DNA of 64,000 bases. It comes from Mycobacterium sp. UM_WGJ (GTDB lineage: Bacteria > Actinomycetota > Actinomycetes > Mycobacteriales > Mycobacteriaceae). The first letter of the stretch is position 1. Every line of letters begins with the position of its first letter. The stretch covers positions 35,805-99,804 of the forward strand of contig NZ_AUWR01000035.1 in the NCBI RefSeq assembly GCF_000455125.1, given 5' to 3'. Below the pieces are notes generated by a model. That model made no database searches and was not told the origin of the DNA. It saw only the letters and a program-made list of their open reading frames with translations. The position numbers were made by a program, and so were the translations under genes. Of the stretch, positions 48,322 to 58,100 are shown piece after piece.

Positions 48322-49086
48322 GTGGGTGATGCGATCAACCTCGGATTGACCGGCAAGGTGGTCCTGGTGACCGGCGGGGTGCGCGGCGTCGGCGCGGGCA
48401 TCAGTGCCGTCTTCGCCGATCAGGGTGCGACGGTGGTGACTTGCGCCCGGCGTCCGGTGGAGGGCCTGCCGTATGAATTCCATTCCTGCGACGTTCGCGA
48501 CGACGACGCGGTCAAGGGCCTGATCGAAGCGATCGTGGCCGCTCACGGCCGGATCGACATCGTGGTCAACAATGCCGGCGGGTCTCCGTTCGCGCTGGCC
48601 GCCGATGCGTCAGCCAACTTCAGTCGCAAGATCATCGAGTTGAACCTGATCAGCGCCCTGCTCGTGTCCACGCACGCCAACGCCGTCATGCAGACCCAGG
48701 ACGGCGGGGGCTCGATCGTCAACATCACCAGTGTCAGCGGCTGCCGGCCGTCACCGGGAACCGCGGCCTACGGCGCGGCCAAGGCCGGGGTGGACAGCCT
48801 GACCACCTCGTTGGCCGTCGAGTGGGCGCCGAAGGTGCGGATCAACTCGATCGTGGTCGGCATGGTCGAGACCGAGCAGTCCGAGCTGTTCTACGGCGAC
48901 GCCGAATCGGTGGCCGCCGTCGGCGCCACCGTGCCGTTGGGCCGGCTGGCCAAGCCATCCGAAATCGGTTGGACAGCCGCATTTTTGAGTTCCGATCTGG
49001 CGTCCTATGTCACTGGTGCCAGCCTGACCGTGCACGGTGGCGGAGAGAACCCCGCCTACCTCGACGCATCTAGCGCCAATAAATAG
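48322..49086 (+). CDS. short-chain dehydrogenase, Rv3549c-like
   Basis: The 254-aa SDR has the cofactor motif LVTGGVRGVGAGISAVFADQ, NNAG in VVNNAGGSPFALA, and the catalytic TAAYGAAKAGVDSLTTSL (YxxxK). It matches the position of Rv3549c, a KstR2-regulon gene whose substrate is not firmly known. GTG 48322 has no ribosome site and sits seven bases after a -10-like TACGCT (48310-48315), so the message is probably leaderless. The open frame back to 47527 overlaps echA20 and is not real. Confidence 0.88.
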   Translation: MGDAINLGLTGKVVLVTGGVRGVGAGISAVFADQGATVVTCARRPVEGLPYEFHSCDVRDDDAVKGLIEAIVAAHGRIDIVVNNAGGSPFALAADASANFSRKIIELNLISALLVSTHANAVMQTQDGGGSIVNITSVSGCRPSPGTAAYGAAKAGVDSLTTSLAVEWAPKVRINSIVVGMVETEQSELFYGDAESVAAVGATVPLGRLAKPSEIGWTAAFLSSDLASYVTGASLTVHGGGENPAYLDASSANK

Positions 49087-49114
49087 GTCGACCCCGAAAA
49101 AGGAGACAGCACTG

Positions 49115-50020
49115 ATGGGACTTCTCGACGGCCGCGTGGTCATCGTCACCGGAGCGGGCGGCGGAATCGGGCGGGCGCACGCGCTGGCCTTTGCCGCCGA
49201 GGGCGCCCGGGTCGTGGTCAACGACATCGGTGTCGGGCTGGACGGCTCGCCGGCCGGCGGCGGCAGTGCTGCCCAGAGCGTGGTCGACGAGATCGTCGCA
49301 GCCGGCGGCGAAGCCGTGGCCAACGGCTCGAACGTCGCCGACTGGGGCCAGGCCGAGGCTCTGATCAAGCAGGCAGTCGACACCTACGGCACGCTCGACG
49401 TGCTGGTGAACAACGCCGGCATCGTCCGCGACCGGATGTTCGCCAACGCCACCGAAGAGGAATTCGACGCCGTCACCGCGGTGCACCTCAAGGGTCACTT
49501 CGCCACCATGAAGCACGCTGCCGCGTATTGGCGGGCCAAGTCCAAGGCCGGCGAGACTGTCGACGCCCGGATCATCAACACCAGCTCCGGCGCCGGCCTG
49601 CAGGGCAGCGTCGGTCAGGCCACCTACAGCGCGTCCAAGGCAGGCATCGCCGCGCTGACCCTGGTAGCCGCCGCTGAGATGGGCCGCTACGGAGTCACCG
49701 CCAACGCCATCGCGCCGTCGGCCCGTACCCGCATGACCGAGACCGTCTTCGCCGACATGATGGCCACCCAGGACGCGGCGTTCGACACCATGGCCCCGGA
49801 GAATGTCAGCCCGCTGGTGGTCTGGCTGGGCAGCGTCGAGTCGCGCGACGTGACCGGCAAGGTCTTCGAGGTCGAAGGTGGCAAGATCCGCGTCGCCGAG
49901 GGCTGGGCGCACGGGCCGCAGGTCGACAAGGGCGCCAAATGGGATCCCGCCGAGCTGGGGCCGGTCGTCACCGACCTGCTGGCCAAGGCGCGGACACCCG
50001 TGCCGGTTTACGGGGCTTAG
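49115..50020 (+). CDS. short-chain dehydrogenase, Rv3548c-like
   Basis: The 301-aa SDR has VIVTGAGGGIGRAHALAFAA, VVNDIGVGLDGSPAGGGSAA (a loop typical of the 3-hydroxyacyl-CoA dehydrogenase/HSD17B4 group), LVNNAGIVRDRMFANATEEE and TYSASKAGIAALTLVAAAEM. Its likely role is 3-hydroxyacyl-CoA oxidation in the HIP pathway; this is inferred from the family and the operon. ATG 49115 has AAAGGAGA upstream and follows the previous gene by 28 bp. Confidence 0.9.
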   Translation: MGLLDGRVVIVTGAGGGIGRAHALAFAAEGARVVVNDIGVGLDGSPAGGGSAAQSVVDEIVAAGGEAVANGSNVADWGQAEALIKQAVDTYGTLDVLVNNAGIVRDRMFANATEEEFDAVTAVHLKGHFATMKHAAAYWRAKSKAGETVDARIINTSSGAGLQGSVGQATYSASKAGIAALTLVAAAEMGRYGVTANAIAPSARTRMTETVFADMMATQDAAFDTMAPENVSPLVVWLGSVESRDVTGKVFEVEGGKIRVAEGWAHGPQVDKGAKWDPAELGPVVTDLLAKARTPVPVYGA

Positions 50021-50201
50021 ACCGCAACGGATGAAAGTCCCGATGCGCGGACCAGCAGTGTTATACGCGAGCGTCAATATTGTGATACTTACTTAGCCGG
50101 ACAAGTACGCGTTGCGGCCCTCCCCTCATCGGACAGCGACGTAATCTTTCACCTGCTCTTAGGTGATGCGCTCATGTCCATGTCCAGCTGCTGGAGGTCT
50201 C
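50021..50201. other. intergenic region before the desaturase gene
   Basis: This 181-bp region holds no gene or tRNA. It marks the edge of the conserved steroid cluster. A weak stem CACCT/AGGTG (50150-50165) lies 36 bases upstream of the start; I see no convincing KstR box. Confidence 0.4.
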
Positions 50202-51167
50202 GTGTCGGTGCTCGAGGTGGACGACCACCCACCCACGGCAGTCCGACGACAGCGGCATCCGCACCCCGGTGAGGGCGTACCGAGCTTCTCGTGGCCCACC
50301 TTCGTGCTCGGGGTGGTCGGCATCACCGTATTCGTATTGGTAGCCATCGGCGCCGCCCGCGGATCGCTTTCGGCTTGGGTCGTCATACCGCTGAGCACCT
50401 TGGTCACCTACGTGCTGTTCTCGGTGGCGCACGAAGCCCTGCACCGCTCGTTCTGCTCGGTGCGCTGGGTGAACGCGGTGGTCGGCCGGGTGGCTTGGCT
50501 GTTGGTGGTGCTGCCGTTCTCGTTGCCGGCGTTCGGCTATGTCCACGGTGAGCACCACCGTCACACCAATGATCCCGAGCGCGATCCCGATATGTTCGCC
50601 ACCCATGCGCCCACCTGGCAGCTGCCGTTCCGCTGGGCGCTGATGGACCTGTTCAATGCGACCTGGTACGTCCGCAAGCTGTGGCCGCGGGTCCGCCATT
50701 CGTGGCGGCGTCCGATTGCCGAGCTCGCCGAAACGTCGGTGCTGTTCTCGTTGACCATCGCCATGACCGTCGCGGCGATCCTCACCGACCACTTCTGGCT
50801 GCTTGCCGAGGTCGTGTTGATCCCGCAGCGCCTCGGTCTTTTCATCATCGGATGGGCCTTCGACTGGTTGCCGCACCACGGGATCGACATCACGCAGCGT
50901 GAGGATCGTTATCGCGCCAGTCGTCTTCGGGTCGGGATGGAATGGCTGCTCGCGCCGTTGATGCTGTCTCAGAATTACCACCTGATCCACCATCTCCATC
51001 CCTGGCTGCCGTTCTACCGCTACCTGCCGGCGTGGCGACGCAACGAGGACCTCTACCTGGAGCACCACGCTGCCGTCACCACCGTGTTCGGCCGGGAACT
51101 CAACGCCGAGGAACACCGGCATTTCAAGCGCTGGGCGCAGGTCGAGCTCGAGTCCCGCATCGCCTGA
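50202..51167 (+). CDS. membrane fatty-acid desaturase / beta-carotene hydroxylase-like di-iron enzyme
   Basis: The 321-aa integral membrane protein has the three histidine boxes of the type 1 desaturase superfamily: AHEALH (about residue 78-83), HGEHHRHTND (about 112-121) and NYHLIHHLHPW (about 255-265). About four hydrophobic spans surround them. It would carry out O2-dependent desaturation or hydroxylation of a lipid; the substrate (fatty acid, sterol side chain or carotenoid) cannot be told. The start is GTG 50202 or GTG 50208; GGAGG at 50193-50197 suits 50208 better. It is convergent with the LuxR-type gene. Confidence 0.82.
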   Translation: MSVLEVDDHPPTAVRRQRHPHPGEGVPSFSWPTFVLGVVGITVFVLVAIGAARGSLSAWVVIPLSTLVTYVLFSVAHEALHRSFCSVRWVNAVVGRVAWLLVVLPFSLPAFGYVHGEHHRHTNDPERDPDMFATHAPTWQLPFRWALMDLFNATWYVRKLWPRVRHSWRRPIAELAETSVLFSLTIAMTVAAILTDHFWLLAEVVLIPQRLGLFIIGWAFDWLPHHGIDITQREDRYRASRLRVGMEWLLAPLMLSQNYHLIHHLHPWLPFYRYLPAWRRNEDLYLEHHAAVTTVFGRELNAEEHRHFKRWAQVELESRIA

Positions 51168-51194
51168 CGCCGGCACGGCTACGCCGCTGTCAGG
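51163..51194. terminator. hairpin between desaturase and LuxR-type gene
   Basis: CCTGAC (51163-51168) pairs with GTCAGG (51189-51194) and the inner CGGC pairs with GCCG (51183-51186). The structure contains both stop codons (convergent genes). A bidirectional terminator is the likely role. Confidence 0.45.
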
Positions 51195-54100
51195 TGTTTA
51201 GCGCCGCTTCGTGAGCGAGTTGCAAGCGGGACGAGATATCGAGCTTGGTGTAGATCCGGTTCAGGTGCGAGTGCACCGTACGGGGCGAGACGCTCAGTTC
51301 TGCGGCGATCTCCTTGTCACGAAGGCCGGCACTGATGAGCCGGACAATATTGCGCTCGGCCGGCGTCAGCGAACCCCAACCGCTGGACGGGCGTTTGGAG
51401 GCGCTTCTGCCCTTTGCGTCGCCACGGCATGCGTAAGCGATGGCATCAGCCGTCGACAGTGCATTACCCTGATCCCAACAACGCTCAAAATCGTTCTGCG
51501 GCATGGCCTCTCGTAGCGAGTTGACGGTGGCCTGATAGCCGGCGTCGTAGACCTTGGTGCGGACCGCGCCGGTGCGCTCACGGATGCCCGCAGCTGAGCC
51601 GATCAGCCGTGCTGCATCGTGGAGTCGGCCTGCGGCCGTGGCCACCGCGGCCAGCAGTTCGATCAGGTCGGGGGTGCCCAGGAGCGCCTCAGTGTCCGCC
51701 GCGATGGCCAGCGCGTCCCTCGCGTCTCGTTCGGCCTGCTCGAACTCGCCCTCGGCCATGGCCACCTGGCCACGTATCTCCAGCAGCAATATCCGGTGGA
51801 TCCCCGAGCCCACCGACAGCGCCTCGTCAGCCCAACGACGCGCGGCGGCCAGGTCACCGGATGCCAGCGCCGCGCGAGCGAGCGGATTGCCGTTGATTGC
51901 CAATAGTTGGGGCAGCGCACATGCTTCGCAAGCCGCGTCAGCTGCGCTGACAGCCCCGGGTACGTCGCCGGCGGCCAACAGGGTGTCTGTCACCGCGCCG
52001 AACCCGAACGCGCGGTGGAAGTCGATGAGCTCGGCGGCGGCCTCGACGCATGCATCGGCCGCCGCACGCGCCCGCCGGGTATCACCTTGGCACGCAAGGG
52101 CTTCAGCTAGAAGCGTCAGGCTCTGGGCGCCGAACAGTGGGTCGTGTGCCGCCTCGGCCTCCGTCGCCACCTGCCGGGCCTGCTCGATTGCCATCGTGAG
52201 CTCCGCGCGGTGCAGGTGGGCCAGTCCTAGGCAAAGGCGGCACAGTCGCGCCACCGACCAGTCACCGACCGCGTCACCGAGTGCTGCGCCGTTCTCCGCG
52301 GCACGCCGCATCGTATCGAGGTCGCCGGCCACGAACGCCGAATACGCCTGCACGCCGTAGATCTGGCTCAACCGCCAGTCGTCGTTCATGTCAGGAGACA
52401 GCGCAATGGCCTGCTCGAAGTAAGGCAGGGCGAGTTCGGGGCTGTAGCTACAGGTGAAGCCGCAGGCGGCCAGCGCCCAGGCGAGCAGTCCCGGCTCGTC
52501 GAGATCCCGGGCGATGGAGACCGCTTCCTCTGCTTGCTGAGCCTGCCCGTAGTTTCCGATCAATGCGTCGAAGATCGCTTTGTCGGCGAGTGTCCGGGCA
52601 CGCGCGCCAGGCGACATGGTGGCCCCGACGGCGAGCATCGCGTTGAACCATGCCAGGCCTTCCAAGGTCCGACTATGGATCCACAGCGGGAGCAGCGATG
52701 ACGCGAGGCGCGCGGCAAGCTCCAGGTCGCCGTGGTCGCGGCTCCAGGTGAAGGCGGCCCGGATGTTGTCGATCTCGAGTTCCGCCTGAGCGATGTGCCA
52801 GCCATATCCGGCGGTCACCTCGGAGCCGAACAGGGTGGTGTAGTGATCACGGTGGCGCGCCCGGATAGCTTCGGATTCTCCGGCCTTCTCGAGCTTCTCC
52901 AGGGCGTACTGCTGCACGGTCTGCAACATCCGGAAGCGCGTCGAATCGCCGGTACTGTCAGCTATCACCAGCGATTTGTCGACCAGCTGGGTGAGTTTGT
53001 CGATGATCAGCCCGCGCGGCAGGTCCGTGCCGCCGGCGACGGCGTGGGCGGCGTCGAGGTCGAAACCGCCCCTAAATGGCGCCAAACGGCGAAACACAAC
53101 GCGCTCGGGCTCGCTCAACAAGTCGTGCGACCAGTCCTCTGAAGCTCGCAGGGTCTGCTGGCGCGGAACCACCGTGCGCGCACCACCGGTCAACAGATGG
53201 AAGCGCTCGTCGAGCCCGTCGGCGATCTCGGCCAGTGACAACGCCCGAACCCGTGTTGCGGCGAGCTCGATGGCCAACGGAACCCCGTCCAGGCGACGAC
53301 AGATTTCGGTCACCAAAGCGGTGTCGCCATCGGTGCCGGTGAAACTCGGCCGGACCAGCCGAGCGCGCTGCCGGAACAACTCGACAGCCTCGTCGACGAG
53401 CGAGAGCGACGGGGTTTTCCAGGTCACTTCGCCGGCCACCCCGATGGGTGCGCGACTCGTCGCCACGATGGTCAGCTCTGTGCCGGCGGCCAACAGCGTG
53501 GCGGTCAGTTGCGCGCAGGCGGCCAGCAGATGCTCACAATTGTCGAGCACCAACAGCAATTGCCGGTCTGCGAGGTAGCGCACCAAGGTGTCGACCGGCG
53601 AGTGGTCCGGTCGATCAGGCAGGCCCAACCTGTGGGTCACGCGTTCCGGCAGCAGCTCCGGATCGGTGATCGGCGCCAGATCCACGCACCATGCCCCATC
53701 GCGGAACCGGTCGACAAACTCCTCGGCCAGTTGCAGCGCGAGCCGTGTCTTGCCGACTCCGCCGGAGCCGGTCAGCGTCACAAGACGGTTGCTATCAACC
53801 AGCCTACGAAGCTCGAGCATCTCCGCATCGCGTCCGACGAAACTCGTCAGCGGCGTCGGAAAGTAGTTCTCGTGTAACGCACTTCCGGTGCGAAGCGGCG
53901 GAAACTCGGTAGCAAGCCCGCGGTGGCAGAGCTGGGCTACTCGCTCCGGATACGGAATGCCACGCAGTCGAAACACGCCCAGGTCGATTAGCCAAGCCTC
54001 TGGCGGGAGTCGATCAGCCAGAAACGGCTGGGCCGTCTCCGACAACAACGTCTGACCGCTATGGGCCAGATCGCACAGGCGTGCGGCACGATTCACCAGC

Positions 54101-54447
54101 GACTGCGGGTGTGCACTGGGCTCGGCCACCGAGACCTGGGTGGCGTGCAACGCGATCCGCGGACGGATCGGTGCCGAGGGGGCGTGCTGCAAGGCTATGG
54201 CACACGCCGCCGCATCAGTGGCGTCGGCGAACCCGACGGCGAACTTGTCGTTGTGGTCCCGTTCCAGCAGGCGTTCACCACGGTGGGCGGCAACGATGTC
54301 GGAGAGCGTGGCTTCGAGCCAGGAGAGACCGGTGGTCAACGACTCCGTGGGGGGTTGCCATTGAGGTCGGGCGTCTCCGGGGCTGACCACGAGGACCGTT
54401 CGCGGGGGGGAAGGCGGCGAAAGTGCCGCGCTCGCGTTCGTCATCAT
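51190..54447 (-). CDS. LuxR-family regulator with degenerate cyclase domain and STAND ATPase
   Basis: The 1085-aa protein has four parts. Residues 1-190 resemble a class III nucleotide cyclase homology domain (AHRGERLLERDHNDKFAVGF, SLVNRAARLCDLAHSGQTLL), but the usual metal-binding DIEGS is replaced by SPGDA, so it is probably inactive. Residues 210-560 form an NB-ARC/AAA ATPase with Walker A TLTGSGGVGKTRLALQL and Walker B LLLVLDNCEHLL. A helical TPR/MalT-like region follows. The last 60 residues are a LuxR helix-turn-helix (LTPAERNIVRLISAGLRDKE, RTVHSHLNRIYTKLDISSRL). Mtb has similar proteins (Rv0386, Rv0890c, Rv1358, Rv2488c types). Target and signal are unknown. The ORF could start at either Met 1 or 2. 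Confidence 0.85.
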   Translation of the reverse strand: MMTNASAALSPPSPPRTVLVVSPGDARPQWQPPTESLTTGLSWLEATLSDIVAAHRGERLLERDHNDKFAVGFADATDAAACAIALQHAPSAPIRPRIALHATQVSVAEPSAHPQSLVNRAARLCDLAHSGQTLLSETAQPFLADRLPPEAWLIDLGVFRLRGIPYPERVAQLCHRGLATEFPPLRTGSALHENYFPTPLTSFVGRDAEMLELRRLVDSNRLVTLTGSGGVGKTRLALQLAEEFVDRFRDGAWCVDLAPITDPELLPERVTHRLGLPDRPDHSPVDTLVRYLADRQLLLVLDNCEHLLAACAQLTATLLAAGTELTIVATSRAPIGVAGEVTWKTPSLSLVDEAVELFRQRARLVRPSFTGTDGDTALVTEICRRLDGVPLAIELAATRVRALSLAEIADGLDERFHLLTGGARTVVPRQQTLRASEDWSHDLLSEPERVVFRRLAPFRGGFDLDAAHAVAGGTDLPRGLIIDKLTQLVDKSLVIADSTGDSTRFRMLQTVQQYALEKLEKAGESEAIRARHRDHYTTLFGSEVTAGYGWHIAQAELEIDNIRAAFTWSRDHGDLELAARLASSLLPLWIHSRTLEGLAWFNAMLAVGATMSPGARARTLADKAIFDALIGNYGQAQQAEEAVSIARDLDEPGLLAWALAACGFTCSYSPELALPYFEQAIALSPDMNDDWRLSQIYGVQAYSAFVAGDLDTMRRAAENGAALGDAVGDWSVARLCRLCLGLAHLHRAELTMAIEQARQVATEAEAAHDPLFGAQSLTLLAEALACQGDTRRARAAADACVEAAAELIDFHRAFGFGAVTDTLLAAGDVPGAVSAADAACEACALPQLLAINGNPLARAALASGDLAAARRWADEALSVGSGIHRILLLEIRGQVAMAEGEFEQAERDARDALAIAADTEALLGTPDLIELLAAVATAAGRLHDAARLIGSAAGIRERTGAVRTKVYDAGYQATVNSLREAMPQNDFERCWDQGNALSTADAIAYACRGDAKGRSASKRPSSGWGSLTPAERNIVRLISAGLRDKEIAAELSVSPRTVHSHLNRIYTKLDISSRLQLAHEAALNT

Positions 54448-54975
54448 CTACCGTCTCTCAGAGGCAAGGATGCTCGCGCAAGCTAGCAAGCCCTCCATTC
54501 CCCCCGGATGGATCAGCAGTGCATCCGTGCAGTTGTGCAGTCGTAAGGCTTGCTTCCGGTCAGCTAGGTATTTTTACCGCCAAGTCTCGGGCCACGATAC
54601 CAGCGCGATTTCAGCATTTTTGCCGATGCTCTCCGGTGGCGCCGTGCCGCACAGTAAGGGTGGCAGAGCTGCGCTTTCCCAGTCCGCCGCCTCGCGGCGG
54701 GCCTATTCCGCCCATCTTCACTTGATCGCGATCTGCTGATCTCGGGCAGCGGCAGCACGGACGCCCAGGGTGCGCTCAGCGCGAGCCCGGGGACCGTCGT
54801 CAGGGCCCGAATTCGGCGCCTTGTTTCTGCCGAATTTGGCGTGTCAGCAAACTGCAATTGAATATTTGATCCGTTTCCTGCGTGGCCTTCTGGGTGACAC
54901 AGGAAACGCGTGTGCGTGCTGCTGAATTCTGTGAAGTAAATCTCAATTTCTTGCCAATGGTTCATCATTTTCTAC

Positions 54976-54991
54976 TGTGATCAACGTCACA
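54976..54991. promoter_or_regulatory. CRP-type palindromic binding site
   Basis: TGTGATCAACGTCACA is a perfect TGTGA-N6-TCACA palindrome, the full CRP/FNR-family consensus and compatible with the motif of Mtb CRP (Rv3676). It lies about 185 bp upstream of the PGRS start and about 530 bp upstream of the divergent LuxR-type gene. Confidence 0.7.
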
Positions 54992-55101
54992 TGAAATCGA
55001 TCCGCAGCGCCATCTGGCGCTTCTGCCAGGCATTTCTTGCCCTTGCCCTGCGTCACAAAGCCTATCCAGGTGTGGTTTCGGACACGTAAACGTCGCCTGA
55101 G

Positions 55102-55130
55102 TTGGCGATAAGTGAACAGAAGGCCATAAT
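55102..55130 (+). promoter_or_regulatory. candidate promoter of the PGRS gene
   Basis: TTGGCG (55102-55107) and CATAAT (55125-55130) are separated by 17 bases. The predicted start near 55137 would leave a leader of about 38 bases. GAGAGGG at 55163-55169 is a fair ribosome site before ATG 55175. Confidence 0.45.
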
Positions 55131-55174
55131 TTGAACCTGCGTGAATGCTTAGCGGAAATTATGAGAGGGTCGTC

Positions 55175-58100
55175 ATGAGCCGTCGGATGTCTAGCAAATT
55201 TGTTCGTTCGTCCGATCGGGGCGTAGCGGGTCGGCGTGTGGTGGGTGCGTCGAGTGCTGTGGCGGCGTTTTTGGCGTTTGGGGTGGGGTCGGCGCCGGTG
55301 GCGTCGGCTGATGGTTTTGATTTGTTGGATCCGGTGTTTTGGTCGGAGTTGTCGGATCCGGGTTCGGCGTTGTGGGCGGGGTGGGGTGAGCCGGGTGCGG
55401 CTGACGGTGGCTTCATCATCGATGCGTTTGAGCAGTTCGATCTGGCGGTGGCGTCGTTCTATCACGAGAACTTGTATCTGCCGCTGTATGACCTGACGCA
55501 GGATTTTATTGCTGGTAACCAGCAGTTTTTGGACTTGATCAACCAGCCGTTTGTGGACTTGTTCGGTCGGGAGTTGATCGGTAACGGTGTTGATGGCTTC
55601 ACCGGGGCTAATGACACGATCTTCGGTTCCACCGGGTGGTTCGGCAACCTTGGTGATGGCGGGTTCTTGTTCGGTGATGGTGGTGTCGGTGCTGCGGGGG
55701 TGGCCGGGATTGCTGGTGGTGTCGGTGGTGTGGGTGGCGCTGCGGGGATGTTCGGTAACGGCGGCACCGGTGGGGTCGGTGTTGAGGGCGGCGATGGTGG
55801 CGCCGGTGGTGTGGGTGGTTGGTTGTTCGGTGATGGTGGCGCTGGTGGTGCGGGTGGGGCTTCGATTGATGCGCTGGTAGCCGGTGGCAATGGTGGTGCC
55901 GGTGGCGATGTCGTCAGCTTGTTCGGCTTTGGTGGCGCTGGTGGCGCTGGTGGCGCTGGTGCGGTCGGCGCCGCGGGCACTGCGGGTATCGATGGTGTTT
56001 TGGGGGCCCTGAACGGCACCGCTGGTGGGGATGCTCTGGCCGGTGGCCTGGGTGGCAATGGTGGTGCCGGTGGCGCGGCTGGGTTTGTGCTGGGTATTGG
56101 TGGCCTGGGTGGTGCTGGTGGTGTCGGTGGCACCGGTGGTGTTGGTGGTGCCGGTGGTGTTGGGGCGGCCAGCCTCGATGATGTCGGCGGCAATGGTGGT
56201 GTGGGTGGGGTTGGTGGCGATGGTGGCGCCGGTGGCCGTGGTGGTGTTGGTGGTGTGGGTGGGCACTTCGGTGCTGCCGGTGATGGTGGTGTGGGCGGTA
56301 ATGCGGGCTTGGCTGGCGATGGTGGCGCCGGCGGTCTCGGTGGTGATGGTGTTCTCGGTGGCGGCAATGGTGGCGATGGTGGCGCGGGCGGCCAGATCGG
56401 TACGGTGGCCGGTCTTGGTGGTGCTGCGGGTGAGAAGTTCATGGCCTGGTTGTGGGGTAACGCGGGCCGGCCGGGTGCGGATGGGCTGGTGCCGACGGGG
56501 ATCAGTGGCAATGGTGGTGTCGGTGGTGCCGGCGGTCACGGCACCGGCGTCTTGGCTAATGGTGATGGCGCCTCCGGTGGCAATGGTGGTGTCGGTGGTG
56601 ATGGCGGTGCGCACGGCAACGGCGCTACCGGTGGCCTCGGTGGTGACGGTTTCGCCGGTCTGACTGGTGCCGATGCCAGCCTCGCGGGTGGCTCCGGAGT
56701 TTCGGGTGGCAACGGTGGTGCCGGTGGTGCCGGCGGTGCCGGCGGCTCGGGTGGTTCGGTGGTCGGCAACGCCGGCTCCGGTGGCGGCGGGGGTAAGGGC
56801 GCCGCCGGTGGCGGCGGTGGTGCTGGTGCTGATGGAGCCGTCGGGTCGTTCGCTGAGGGCGGCGATGGCATCGGTGGTGCTGGTGGCGATGCCGGCAATG
56901 GTGGTGCTGGTGGTCATGGTGGTGCTGGGGGTGCGGCCGGTAGTGCCAGCAACGGTGCTGCCGGTGGTGCCGGTGTCGGTGGTGGTGCTGGCGATGGTGG
57001 CAATGCCGGGACGGCCGGTGCTGGTGGGCAGGGCGCGGCGGGTACCGCTGAGCATCCTGATGGCGCCGCTGGTGGTGTCGGTGGCAAGGGTGGGGACTTC
57101 GGTGCCGGCGGTACCGGCGGCACCAATGGTGATGGCATCGGCCAGGCCGCTGATGGGCTCGATGGGTCGGGCAGCGTCGGCGGCAATGGTGGGGCCGGTG
57201 GGGATGGCTTCTTGGGCACCAATGGTGTCGCCGACAGCATTAATGGCACCGGTGGTGGCGCTGGTGGTGATGGTGGTGATGGTGGCGTTGGTGGCCTGCA
57301 GGCTGATGGTTCCAACGCCGCTCAGGGTGTTGGTGGCGCCGGTGGTGACGGTGGCGCCGGCGGGAACGGTTTCAACGGGTTCAATGGGTTGGCCCCGGGT
57401 GGTGATGGCACCAATGCCGGTGATGGTGGCGCCGGCGGTCACGGTGGCCAGGGCGGGCACGGAAGCATCGACGGTACGCACGGTATCGGTGGCCTCGGCG
57501 GCAACGGTGGTAACGGTGGTAACGGTGCCGATGGTGGTGATGGTGCCGGTGGTGACGGGGAGCACGCGGGCGGGTATGCCGGCCAAGATGGTGGCAATGG
57601 TGGTAACGCCGGTAAGGGGGGTGCCGGCGGTGACAGTGGTGGCGGTACCGCTTCGGCCAGCGGCAGCGATGGTGTTGCTGGGATCGGCGGCAATGGTGGT
57701 GTCGGGGGCGCCGGCCTCGATGGGGTCAATGGCACCCTCGACAATCCTGATGGCACCGCTGGTGCTGCTGGTGGGGCCGGCGGTAATGGTGGCCAGGGTG
57801 GTCTCGAAGCCGACGGTGTGACCCAGGCTGTCACTGGCAATGGTGGTGCCGGCGGCCTCGGCGGTCGCGGCGGCAACGGTTTTAACGGTGCCAACGGTGA
57901 CGCTCCGGGTGCTGAGGGCATTCGTGGTGGCAACGGTGGTGCTGGTGGTGCCGGCGGTGTCGGCGGTACCGGCACCGTTGAGGGTGCTCACGGTGCCGGT
58001 GGTGTCGGGGGTAACGCCGGCAATGGTGGTAACGGTGCGGCTGGCGCTAACGGCGCTAACGGCAATGCTGAGCACACCGCCGGCTACGCCGGTGGTGATG

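Larger units (their letters stand above)
54448..55174. other. 727-bp AT-richer intergenic region upstream of PGRS gene
   Basis: No gene is supported here. From about 54840 to 55170 the sequence is clearly richer in A+T than the rest of the window. It contains a 9-bp inverted repeat CGTTTCCTG/CAGGAAACG (54872-54880, 54900-54908), a CRP-type palindrome (54976-54991), small hairpins at 55007-55020 and 55093-55108, and a promoter-like pair (55102-55130). It serves as a long promoter region for the PGRS gene and/or the divergent LuxR-type gene. Confidence 0.6.
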
